Source: Parcubacteria group bacterium GW2011_GWA2_47_26 (GTDB taxonomy: Bacteria; Patescibacteriota; Patescibacteriia; GWA2-47-26). From it: a stretch of 40,399 nucleotides of DNA. This document shows, one piece after another, positions 7,731-14,682 of this stretch; the first letter of the stretch is position 1; every line of letters starts with the position of its first letter. Where the stretch lies: NCBI GenBank assembly GCA_001001705.1, contig LCOG01000012.1, positions 1 to 40,399 of the forward strand, in the 5' to 3' direction. The notes beneath the pieces were generated by a model. That model did no database searches. It was not told the DNA's origin and saw only the letters and a list, made by a program, of their open reading frames with translations. Position numbers and translations under genes: made by a program.

Positions 7731-8309
7731 CTACTCGCTGACGACGAGGACGCCATAGTTGGAGTCGAGCCGGCCGCGGAAGCCGTAGAGGCCGAAGTCG
7801 CGGTACGCGCCGTTCACGCTCGCGTAGGGCACGTAGACGCGGCCGTCCGGGTATGTCCACCGCGAGTCCTGGCTGATGGCGAGCACCCAGCCCGGCCACT
7901 TCGCCACCTGTTCCAGGTGATCGTGCAGGAACCCGGCCAGGTCGCCGGTGTTGCCGAGGATGTGGCCCGCGGCCGTCAGGCGCACCGCAGCCTGCTCGCT
8001 CGTCTCGTTGTCGAGGTACGGCTCGACCCGGCACAACACCCGCCGGACACCGGTCCCCGCGAGCTTGAAGCGCTCGGGGGTGATGTTCGAGTTGATGTTG
8101 CCGAGGTTGCGCTCGCCCACGGCGCGCTTGATAAGCGCGACGAGGCCGAGCGACTGGTCGTAGGAGACCGGGTGCCACATCTGCGCGATGTGCTCGGCCA
8201 AGAACTTCTTGAGCAACGGGCGGTTGTTGGAGTCCGTCAGCGCAAGAAGCTCCTCATCCGTGAGGTCATGCATCAATCCTTCGAGAGAGCGTGCGGTTGC
8301 CGTTGCCAT
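7731..8309 (-). CDS. DGR target protein with variable C-terminus
   Basis: A 192-residue protein. Residues of about 1-145 are mostly helical (LTDEELLAL, RPLLKKFLAEHIAQMW, GLVALIKRAV, LAGFLHDHLEQVAKW) with no signal peptide or membrane segment. Residues 150-192 are encoded by VR and end in SNYGVLVVSE, a Gly/aromatic-rich tail like the ligand-binding end of C-type-lectin-fold DGR proteins. The fold itself is not proven here. The residues that differ from TR are 153, 157, 164, 169, 171, 173, 175, 176, 179, 180 and 182. I chose the ATG at 8309 because GGAAAGAAG precedes it at good spacing; a longer frame to 8354 lacks this. The gene is clearly GC-richer than its neighbours. The ligand and the job of the N-terminal part are unknown. 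Confidence 0.9.
   Translation of the reverse strand: MATATARSLEGLMHDLTDEELLALTDSNNRPLLKKFLAEHIAQMWHPVSYDQSLGLVALIKRAVGERNLGNINSNITPERFKLAGTGVRRVLCRVEPYLDNETSEQAAVRLTAAGHILGNTGDLAGFLHDHLEQVAKWPGWVLAISQDSRWTYPDGRVYVPYASVNGAYRDFGLYGFRGRLDSNYGVLVVSE
7733..7862 (-). other. DGR variable repeat (VR)
   Basis: The last 130 bases of the target gene, about 88% identical to TR. Differences from TR on the coding strand are 10 A-to-G, 3 A-to-T and 1 A-to-C, plus one silent non-A change near the 5' edge. The invariant block 7741-7765 at the 3' end would serve as the initiation-of-mutagenic-homing site. The next mismatch (7736 versus TR 7246) and divergence beyond it give the VR and TR distinct 3' boundaries, as in known DGRs. 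Confidence 0.95.
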
Positions 8310-8455
8310 GATCGTGCTTCTTTCCGCTCGTTTAAGAGCAGTACTCCCAGCCAATTGGCCAGAAGAAAAGCCGAGATTTCCCGGCCTTCTTGCGACTCAC
8401 TCGCAGAGAAGTGAGCCAAAACAAGACCAGGAATCCCATTTAAGGAGCACATTTT
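8310..8455 (-). promoter_or_regulatory. Structured leader of the DGR target mRNA
   Basis: About 140 untranslated bases between the promoter and the target ATG. On the minus strand AAGAAGGCCG can pair with CGGCTTTTCTT across a short loop, and CTCAC/GTGAG pairs lie just upstream. The Shine-Dalgarno-like GGAAAGAAG is outside the main stem. No known riboswitch is recognised. Confidence 0.4.
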
Positions 8456-8484
8456 ATCCTATCATATTTTGGACAAAATGTCAA
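8456..8484 (-). promoter_or_regulatory. Candidate promoter of the DGR target gene
   Basis: On the minus strand TTGACA (8484-8479) and TAGGAT (8461-8456) are separated by 17 bases. It overlaps, on the other strand, the candidate promoter of the NYN remnant. Confidence 0.55.
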
Positions 8485-8498
8485 GAGTTGTGTAGAAT
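8469..8498 (+). promoter_or_regulatory. Candidate promoter of the NYN remnant
   Basis: TTGGAC (8469-8474) and TAGAAT (8493-8498) with 18 bases between, 12 bases before the remnant's ATG. Overlaps the opposing target promoter. Confidence 0.4.
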
Positions 8499-8510
8499 GA
8501 TGAGAGTAGT

Positions 8511-8752
8511 ATGCAAAAGCCACTCCTCAATTACGCTTTTATTGATAGCCAGAATACGACAAGGCCATTATTGTTTCAGGAGATGGAGATTTTCATTGCC
8601 TTATTGAACATCTGGAAAAGCAGGGGAAGTTGCTCCAAATTCTTATCCCTAATCCTCGTAAATATTCCGCATTGTTGCGGAAATTTCGGCGTTATTTTGT
8701 ATATGTTGATAATCTTGCACAAAAATTAGGTAAAAACAAAGAGAGAGAGTAA
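8511..8752 (+). pseudogene. NYN-domain (LabA-like) nuclease gene with an internal deletion
   Basis: The first 15 codons read MQKPLLNYAFIDSQN, the start of a NYN/PIN-like domain with the first catalytic Asp. Reading then resumes in another frame as DKAIIVSGDGDFHCLIEHLE, continuing ALLRKFRRYFVYVDNLAQKL to a TAA at 8750-8752; this is the domain's second acidic motif and C-terminus. The middle (roughly 80 residues in typical NYN proteins) is missing and the join is out of frame, so no nuclease can be made. NYN proteins are single-metal RNases or related enzymes. The remnant sits between the DGR and folA. Confidence 0.8.
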
Positions 8753-8829
8753 CCTTCGGACGAACCTTAGGTGTGCCCTCTCATCGTGATATAGTAATCA
8801 TATCATACCCATAAAAACTGTCAAGAGCT

Positions 8830-9357
8830 ATGCTATCTCTTATCGCTGCAATATCAAAAAACGGAGTCATTGGCAAAGAGAACGCACTGCCTTGGTATTT
8901 GCCCGAAGACTTGAAACGATTTAAGCAAATCACCACTGGCAAAACCGTGCTCATGGGCCGAAAAACTTTTGAATCTATCCTGAAACGGCTCGGCAAACCG
9001 TTGCCCAACAGAAAAAATGTTGTGGTTACGCGTGATTCGGATTATTCTGTGGCTAAGCCACAAACCACTGGTGGTTTAGCCACATCAGTTACAATGTATC
9101 ACTCAATTGACGACGCACTCAAAGCGCACAAGGGAGAAGATATTATAGTCATCGGCGGCGGCGAAATCTACGCCCAAACCATTGATCGAGCTGACAAACT
9201 TTATACTACCGAAGTGCGCCAAGAAATCGAAGGCGACACCTTTTTTCCAAGGATCGATCCGGCCATTTGGAAAGAATCCGCGCGCGAAGATCATGAAGGA
9301 TTTTCGTTTGTAGAATACGTGCGAATTTATAACCCCCCTAGCCTCTCCTTAACTTAG
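8830..9357 (+). CDS. folA: Dihydrofolate reductase
   Basis: A 175-residue enzyme that reduces dihydrofolate to tetrahydrofolate with NADPH and so recycles the product of ThyA. Visible family blocks: IAAISKNGVIGKENALPWYLPEDLKRFK (substrate pocket with the acidic residue in the first helix), GKTVLMGRKTFES (NADPH site), LPNRKNVVVTRD, and VIGGGEIYAQTI. A short stretch after VVTRDSDYSV (KPQTTGGLATSV) is encoded by sequence with an internal inverted repeat (AAGCCACAAACCACTGG / TGGTTTAGCC). The last residues, NPPSLSLT, come from a pyrimidine-rich repeat that also provides the stop codon. AAGAGCT before the ATG is a weak ribosome site. Confidence 0.96.
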   Translation: MLSLIAAISKNGVIGKENALPWYLPEDLKRFKQITTGKTVLMGRKTFESILKRLGKPLPNRKNVVVTRDSDYSVAKPQTTGGLATSVTMYHSIDDALKAHKGEDIIVIGGGEIYAQTIDRADKLYTTEVRQEIEGDTFFPRIDPAIWKESAREDHEGFSFVEYVRIYNPPSLSLT

Positions 9358-9414
9358 TGGGAGAAATGAATTTAGTCTCCCCTCTTAAGATAAGAGGGGA
9401 ATAAGGGGAGTTAC
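9331..9414. repeat. Pyrimidine-rich interspersed repeat at the folA end
   Basis: Two units of the CTCCCCTTAACTTAAGGGGAG type (CTCTCCTTAACTTAGTGGGAG and CTCCCCTCTTAAGATAAGAGGGG), ending GGGGAGTTAC. It begins inside folA, replaces its 3' end, and fills the gap to tmk. The same family is translated inside gatB, argS and valS. Confidence 0.8.
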
Positions 9415-9422
9415 AAACTATT

Positions 9423-10133
9423 ATGCAAGGTAAACTCATCGTCATCGACGGCATTGACGGCAGCGGCAAGACCACTGTTCAGCAGGCTCTGGCGAGTTGG
9501 CTTAAAGCGCAAGGCTACAAGGTCTTCAATGTTCAGGAGTGGTCAAAAAAACACCATGCCCTTCCCGACGCAGCCCTACTGAAGCAATATGATGTCCTGC
9601 TGACTGCTGAACCAACCGCGGCCTGGATCGGCACCGCCATACGTCAAGAAATTATCCGGGACGGCGGTGAATACACCGGCCGCGACGCCGCTATAGCTTT
9701 TTCACTCGATCGCCAAGTGCTTTACAACCGCTGTATAATTCCCGCGCTAAAAGCTGGCAAAATAATAACCCAAGACCGATCCGTCTCCACCTCAATCGTA
9801 TACCAGCCCATACAGCACAAAGCCGCGCCCCTTAAATACGTATTATCATTGCCGGGCAACTCTTTTGTCTTGCGCTATCCTCCGACTATGCTACTCGTTG
9901 CTTCCATCAAACCCGAAACAGCCTTAAAGCGCCTGCAAGGCCGCACGCAAAAAAAAGACCGCGCTATTTTTGAACGCCTGGAATTTTTCCGCAAAGCCCA
10001 GCTCCGCTTTGAATCCCCCTGGTTTAAAAAATTCTGGCAATCCCGCGGCACGCGCATCGCTTATCTTGACGCTAATAATCCTCCCAAACAAGTTGTGAAA
10101 GAAGCGATTAAAACATTAGAAAACTATTTATGA
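9423..10133 (+). CDS. tmk: Thymidylate kinase
   Basis: A 236-residue P-loop kinase that phosphorylates dTMP to dTDP. Walker A is GIDGSGKTT (residues 10-18), the dTMP-binding region has TAEPTAAWIGTAIR, and DRSVSTSIVYQ is the DR(Y/S) block near residue 120. The lid region (RTQKKDRAIFERLEFF) is present. Slightly longer than the usual 205-215 residues because of a stretch between Walker A and the EP motif (WSKKHHALPDAALLKQYD). Together with ThyA and DHFR it completes the local dTTP supply route. Its stop overlaps the ATG of the next gene (ATGA). Confidence 0.95.
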   Translation: MQGKLIVIDGIDGSGKTTVQQALASWLKAQGYKVFNVQEWSKKHHALPDAALLKQYDVLLTAEPTAAWIGTAIRQEIIRDGGEYTGRDAAIAFSLDRQVLYNRCIIPALKAGKIITQDRSVSTSIVYQPIQHKAAPLKYVLSLPGNSFVLRYPPTMLLVASIKPETALKRLQGRTQKKDRAIFERLEFFRKAQLRFESPWFKKFWQSRGTRIAYLDANNPPKQVVKEAIKTLENYL

Positions 10134-10837
10134 TTTCCTCTGCCGAATTACTAAAACGCCCGCTCCAAATTTACTCCGCCCATTTTAATATTTTTTTCAA
10201 ACTTCTGCTCGTCCCTCTGATTTTTAATATTGCCGTGAGCGCTATACCAATAACACGCAATGCAGAGCTCGCTTTAATCGTGGCGCTTCCTATGGCTTTA
10301 TTTTCAATACTTGTGGCGGCTTGGACTGAACTTGCTCTTGTGCGCGCGTTTTATAACTATTCTTCTGGCGCAACTTTAAACATCGCCGCCACCCTTCGCG
10401 AAGCCCTGCAAAAACTACCCTCCTTTATATTTTTGCTCATCATCTGGTTTGTAGTCGTGCTCGTCGGACTAGCCTTTCTCATTATTCCCGGAATTATTTT
10501 CGCCACTTGGTTTATGTTTTTAAGTTCTGCCCTCGTAATTGAAGACCAACGCGGCCTAGCCGTCTTCCGCCGCAGCAAGCAATTGGTTGCAAATAATTTT
10601 TTTGGCCTATTCTGGCGAGCCGTTGCCTCGGCCCTGCTGATCTCTGTAATCCTCATAACCGCCATTCAGGGATTTGTGGCGATTTTGCAAGCTACAGGAC
10701 TACGCGCCTTCAACCAGTTTTTGTTTGACGTAATTACCAACAGTTTCGGGAGCGCGCTTTCTGTGCTTTTCTTGCCGGCCTTTATCGGTATCATCGTCAC
10801 GCTTTATCTAGAAATACATAAAACAAAAGGAGTATGA
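10130..10837 (+). CDS. Polytopic membrane protein of unknown function
   Basis: A 235-residue protein with about five or six hydrophobic segments (near residues 20-40, 45-70, 90-125, 150-180 and 195-225) and few charged residues between them. The pattern, with PGIIFATWFMFLSSALVIED after the third segment, resembles membrane domains of the glycerophosphodiester-phosphodiesterase-type/DUF group, but I cannot name a family. It is translationally coupled to tmk by a four-base overlap. Confidence 0.75.
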   Translation: MISSAELLKRPLQIYSAHFNIFFKLLLVPLIFNIAVSAIPITRNAELALIVALPMALFSILVAAWTELALVRAFYNYSSGATLNIAATLREALQKLPSFIFLLIIWFVVVLVGLAFLIIPGIIFATWFMFLSSALVIEDQRGLAVFRRSKQLVANNFFGLFWRAVASALLISVILITAIQGFVAILQATGLRAFNQFLFDVITNSFGSALSVLFLPAFIGIIVTLYLEIHKTKGV

Positions 10838-10992
10838 TCCCGTTAGAAGTTCAGGCAAGCCATTCATATACTATGATGGCGAATCCCGTTAGAGGTAGCG
10901 GACGCAGTCCGCGTCCTACCTCTAACGGGACGAAGCCGACTTCGTCTACGGGATACAATATAAACAGATAATTCTTAAACTTCTAACGGGAT
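10837..10992. repeat. Nested inverted repeats filling the gap before gatB
   Basis: The outer pair ATCCCGTTAGAAGTT (10837-10851) and AACTTCTAACGGGAT (10978-10992) is a perfect 15-bp inverted repeat. Its right arm contains the first two bases of the gatB ATG. Inside, 10883-10931 is a second hairpin with ATCCCGTTAGAGGTAG arms around a GTAGCGGACGC/GCGTCCTAC core, followed by ACGAAGCCGACTTCGT. No gene lies here. Confidence 0.8.
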
Positions 10993-12619
10993 GCAATATC
11001 AACCCATCATCGGTCTAGAAATCCACGTACAACTCAAGACCAAATCAAAATTATTTTGCGGCTGTGATAATCGCGGCGAAGACGCACCGCCTAACACTAC
11101 GGTCTGTCCTATTTGTATGGGACACCCCGGCGTCTTGCCTGTCTTAAACAAACAAGCGCTTGATTGGGGAGTCTTAGCCGGCCTAGCTCTAAACTGCGCC
11201 ATTCCGGAAAAAGCTAAATTTGACCGCAAAAACTATTTTTATCCTGACTTGCCCAAAGCCTATCAAATTTCCATGTATGACGAACCAATCGCCATAAATG
11301 GTTTGCTGCCTCTGGAGATCCCCGCGCCTAAAGGCGATCGCCGCTATGCAGATATCCGCATCACCCGCATCCATCTTGAAGAAGATGCGGCTAAAATGAT
11401 TCATAACTCCACCTCTCCTCCCCTTAACTTAAGGGGAGGTCGGGAGGGGTTACCCCCTGAACGTAGCGCAGCGAAGTTGAATGGTTTGCGCTCCTACGTC
11501 GACTTTAACCGCGCCGGCACACCGCTAATTGAAATTGTTACTGAACCGGATTTGCGCTCGCCCCTTGAAGCTAAAACTTTTTTGCAAGAACTGCGCCGGA
11601 TTATGCGCTATTTGAATGTTTCTGATGCAGACATGGAAAAAGGTCATCTGCGTTGCGATGCCAACATCTCATTGCAGCCGATCCTTGCTACCCCCGATCT
11701 CCCCTCTTATGTAAGGGGGGGCACGGGGGGGTTACACCCCAAAACTGAACTGAAAAATATAAACTCTTTCCGCGCGGTTGAACGCGCCCTGCAATATGAA
11801 ATTCAGCGCCAAACAAAACTTTGGGAAGCCGACGCGTCGCCAAAAATTCCTACCACGCGCGGCTGGAACGAAAAAGAAGGGGTCACAGAAGAACAGCGCA
11901 GTAAAGAAGGCTCTGAAGATTACCGCTATTTTAGAGAGCCAGACTTGCCGCCCCTGCTCCTTCATGAAATAGCCAAGGAAGTGCGCGGTAAAATGCCCGA
12001 ACTGCCTCGCGCCAAACGAATTCGCTTTCAAGAGGAGTACAGCTTCTCCGCCTCTGACGCCTTGACGCTGACAGAAGAAAAACTTGTAGCCGATTATGTG
12101 GAAAAAACAATGATGGAGCTCCGCACTTGGATCATAGCGGCTGAAGAGGAAGGCGCTGAAGATGAAAAATGGGGGCGTAACAAACAAAAACTCGTGCGGC
12201 TTTTCTCCGGCTGGTTTTTGTCTAAACTTTTTGGGCTAATGGAAAAACATGCCGTGGACATCAGGTTGCTTAAAATCACGCCTGAAAACTTTGCGGAATT
12301 TCTTACTATGATCCACGCAAACCGCGTCTCTTCTGCGGCAGGGCTGCAAGTACTAGAAGAAATGCTACTGACCGGCGCAGACCCGCATCATATTGTTGAA
12401 GAAAAAAAACTTGAACAAGTCTCTAACGAAGAAGAAATCGCTACAATTGTCCAAAACGCGATTGAAGCCAACCCCCAACCCGTTGCAGATTTTAAAGCCG
12501 GCAAACAAAACGCCTTGCAATTTCTCGTTGGCCAAGTCATGAAGACTAGCCGCGGCAAAGCCAATCCCGACCTCGCGCAAAAACTCCTGCGCAAACTTTT
12601 GAGACCTCTTGCAAAATAG
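10991..12619 (+). CDS. gatB: Aspartyl/glutamyl-tRNA(Asn/Gln) amidotransferase subunit B
   Basis: A 542-residue protein; the usual length is about 475-500. It starts with the family signature PIIGLEIHVQLKTKSKLFC and the CxxC zinc residues (CGC and CPIC), and contains SYVDFNRAGTPLIEIVTEPD and the tail domain ending in GKANPDLAQKLLRKLL that binds tRNA. GatB activates and helps amidate Glu-tRNA(Gln) or Asp-tRNA(Asn) with GatA and GatC, neither of which is in this window. Two in-frame insertions account for the extra length: about residues 140-168 (PPLNLRGGREGL) and about 231-249 (LPSYVRGGTGGLH), both encoded by pyrimidine-rich repeats. Both fall at loops next to conserved blocks, which themselves look intact. 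Confidence 0.96.
   Translation: MQYQPIIGLEIHVQLKTKSKLFCGCDNRGEDAPPNTTVCPICMGHPGVLPVLNKQALDWGVLAGLALNCAIPEKAKFDRKNYFYPDLPKAYQISMYDEPIAINGLLPLEIPAPKGDRRYADIRITRIHLEEDAAKMIHNSTSPPLNLRGGREGLPPERSAAKLNGLRSYVDFNRAGTPLIEIVTEPDLRSPLEAKTFLQELRRIMRYLNVSDADMEKGHLRCDANISLQPILATPDLPSYVRGGTGGLHPKTELKNINSFRAVERALQYEIQRQTKLWEADASPKIPTTRGWNEKEGVTEEQRSKEGSEDYRYFREPDLPPLLLHEIAKEVRGKMPELPRAKRIRFQEEYSFSASDALTLTEEKLVADYVEKTMMELRTWIIAAEEEGAEDEKWGRNKQKLVRLFSGWFLSKLFGLMEKHAVDIRLLKITPENFAEFLTMIHANRVSSAAGLQVLEEMLLTGADPHHIVEEKKLEQVSNEEEIATIVQNAIEANPQPVADFKAGKQNALQFLVGQVMKTSRGKANPDLAQKLLRKLLRPLAK
11408..11494. repeat. Translated pyrimidine-rich repeat in gatB (first)
   Basis: Contains CTCCTCCCCTTAACTTAAGG and its inverted arm, then GGGAGGGGTTA. 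It adds about 28 residues between the MIHN and YVDFNRAG blocks without breaking the frame. Confidence 0.85.
11681..11737. repeat. Translated pyrimidine-rich repeat in gatB (second)
   Basis: CCCCCGATCTCCCCTCTTAT followed by GTAAGGGGGGGCACGGGGGG. It adds roughly 10-15 residues before the KTELKNINSF block. Confidence 0.8.
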
Positions 12620-12657
12620 CCCTCGCAACGCGAGAAGGATGTCTGAAGAAAAATCGT

Positions 12658-12695
12658 CACGCGCAAAATCCTACGATCGTAGGATTTTGCGCGTG
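12658..12695. repeat. 38-bp perfect palindrome (CGCAAAATCCTACGATCG family), copy 1
   Basis: The half-site is CACGCGCAAAATCCTACGA, followed directly by its reverse complement with no loop. It lies in the convergent gap between gatB and the M23/MopE gene. Other copies are at 18678-18711 and 19491-19526. Confidence 0.95.
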
Positions 12696-12723
12696 AGATT
12701 ACCCTCGTCTAAAAATTTCCCCT

Positions 12724-12752
12724 AAAAAAAACAACGCGCCCGAAAGCGCGCA
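12724..12752 (-). terminator. Intrinsic terminator of the M23/MopE gene
   Basis: On the minus strand a GC hairpin (CGCGC ... GCGCG around TTTCGG) is followed by a run of eight T after TTG. It starts about 20 bases past the stop at 12772. Confidence 0.75.
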
Positions 12753-12771
12753 GAAAGAACGAAAACGATAT

Positions 12772-14670
12772 TTATGGTACTTGGCAATTCCGGACACCCC
12801 ATCTATAAGTACACACTAGCCCGCTCCAGCAGTCAAAGCTGCTGCAACAATCACCGTTATAGCATAGCCCGCCGCAGCATTTCTGCGGGGTAGCTACGCC
12901 TCCGTACATCATACACTGCCAATCAGTAGCGCAGGGAGAATATGATCCTCCCAAGCATACCTCGCGCACATATCCGTCTCCATCCCAATGCTCACGATAC
13001 CCCGTACAACACGTCCACCTTCGGCATAATCCGCCGCAACAGATCATGCCGCTTTCACAAGGAGTCATAGCACAGCACGACGGATTATCATCTACTACAC
13101 CATTGCAATCATCGTCCCTATCGTTGCAAACTTCACTGGCTGGAATACCGGGAGTTGCGTTACAAACCGTACTCAACCCATCAGTAAAACACACCATTAT
13201 ACCAGCTGTTGCGCATGCCCCAACTCCTCTTGTACAGGAACTTCCCAGTGAGGCCGCGCCAATATCACGGAAGTCTTCATCAGTTGCCCCATCGCAATCA
13301 TCATCCAGCCTGTTGCAAGTTTCGGCAGTTGCGCGAGGCAATGGCTCAGCGCCGCAGACGGTTGAGCGGCGATCTGTAGAACAAACCATAACGCCAGTAT
13401 TCCTGCAAGTGCCCTGACCAACTGTACATGAACTGCCCACCGACGATACACCGATGTCGTAAAAATCCTCATCCGTTCTGCCGTCACAATCATTATCAAT
13501 ACCGTCACATGATTCAAGGCCGGGAGGCAGTAATTCCGCCGCGCATACCGTAGCGCGATGATCCGCGGTGCAGACCATTATGCCAGTATTAACACAAATC
13601 CCTATTCCCACCGTGCAAGAATTTCCCAGTGATGCCGCGCCAATCGCGCGGAAGTCTTCATCAATAAGTTCAGTACAGCGGGGACCGACACAAACGCAAC
13701 TGCGCGTGGGACTGCCGCAACGGCAATCCGATCCTTCGCAATCGCAGTCATTGTTGAGATTATCACAGACTTCAGCAGTGGGAGCGCCTGGATCAGCGCT
13801 ACAGACTGTAGCACGGTGATCCGCCGTGCAGACCATTGCTCCAGTGCGCAGGCAAGCGCCCAGACCAACAGTACAGGCATTACCGAGCGAAGCCGCGCCA
13901 ATTGAACGCCAGTTTTCATCAATCCCATCGGCACAGTTGTTATCTACTCCATCGCACACTTCGGAAGCGCCAGGATTGATCGCGGGATTGGTATCGTCGC
14001 AATCGCCTGCAGAAACTGTGTACCCATCACGGTCGGAGTCATTGACTCCCAATCTTTCCAAGAATCGCGAAGGGTTTGTGAACAATCCGCCGTGCGGATT
14101 GCCACTGGCGTCGAAGTCTACGTCTTGGCCGTAACGAAGTGCATAGCCGGGGTAGAGCCATACATAGTTTCCGCGCACATCACGAGGTGCTGGGCCGAGT
14201 CTAATTCCAAAATGCAAATGGGAATCTCCATCCCCGTTCTCATCATCTGGGCCACGACATCTTGTTCCAGACGGGCTGACTCCGCCACTGTGTGCAACAT
14301 AACCTATGATTTCACCTCTTCGAATGATCCCAGTCAACCTCGGTCTATATCCTACACGATTAGAAAGGTGACCATAAAGTGAAGTAAACTTATTCCCATC
14401 ATCGAGCGTGTGTTCAATGATTATTACCATGCCGAAATTGCAGTGTGCACCACTGATCGGCGAGGAAATTATCTGGCCATCAGCAATCGCGTATACTGGC
14501 ATAAGTGGTTCTGCCGCGTGATCTTCGCCAAGATGACGAGGATTACAACAGCCAAACACCCGCCCCTGAAATGAACCGGGTGCGTAGTTACCCAATGGAT
14601 ACTGCACGGGAAGTGCGAATACTGGCGAACTAGCCATTAATACAAGCACAGCCACGGCTATCTTCTTCAT
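12772..14670 (-). CDS. Exported M23-type peptidase with MopE-like Cys-rich repeats
   Basis: A 632-residue protein. The signal peptide is residues 1-19 (ends VFALP). Residues of about 40-190 form an M23 (lysostaphin/LytM-like) domain with RHLGEDHA, SLYGHLS and SHLHFGIRL as zinc and catalytic motifs, so it may cleave peptidoglycan or other peptides. Residues of about 215-560 contain DRDGYTVSAGDCDDTNP and repeated EVCDGxDNNCDGxxDE-type units, alternating with four copies of a SLGNxCTVGxGxC-type unit. These resemble the metal-binding MopE repeats best known from Myxococcota. The C-terminus is Cys-rich (CCGGLCRRWTCC, CCGGLC). The gene follows the lipoprotein gene by 12 bases. A truncated second copy of its N-terminus lies at 20568-20885. 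Confidence 0.88.
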   Translation of the reverse strand: MKKIAVAVLVLMASSPVFALPVQYPLGNYAPGSFQGRVFGCCNPRHLGEDHAAEPLMPVYAIADGQIISSPISGAHCNFGMVIIIEHTLDDGNKFTSLYGHLSNRVGYRPRLTGIIRRGEIIGYVAHSGGVSPSGTRCRGPDDENGDGDSHLHFGIRLGPAPRDVRGNYVWLYPGYALRYGQDVDFDASGNPHGGLFTNPSRFLERLGVNDSDRDGYTVSAGDCDDTNPAINPGASEVCDGVDNNCADGIDENWRSIGAASLGNACTVGLGACLRTGAMVCTADHRATVCSADPGAPTAEVCDNLNNDCDCEGSDCRCGSPTRSCVCVGPRCTELIDEDFRAIGAASLGNSCTVGIGICVNTGIMVCTADHRATVCAAELLPPGLESCDGIDNDCDGRTDEDFYDIGVSSVGSSCTVGQGTCRNTGVMVCSTDRRSTVCGAEPLPRATAETCNRLDDDCDGATDEDFRDIGAASLGSSCTRGVGACATAGIMVCFTDGLSTVCNATPGIPASEVCNDRDDDCNGVVDDNPSCCAMTPCESGMICCGGLCRRWTCCTGYREHWDGDGYVREVCLGGSYSPCATDWQCMMYGGVATPQKCCGGLCYNGDCCSSFDCWSGLVCTYRWGVRNCQVP

Positions 14671-14682
14671 TGTCGCCTCCTC

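Noticed and set aside
7450-8178. Minus-strand Arg/Pro-rich frame over the DGR target
   Set aside because: Out-of-frame shadow of the GC-rich target gene; only its last part beyond the VR may be of interest and is reported separately.
7917-8414. Plus-strand frame opposite the DGR target
   Set aside because: Antisense shadow caused by high GC and few stops; no ribosome site or family resemblance.
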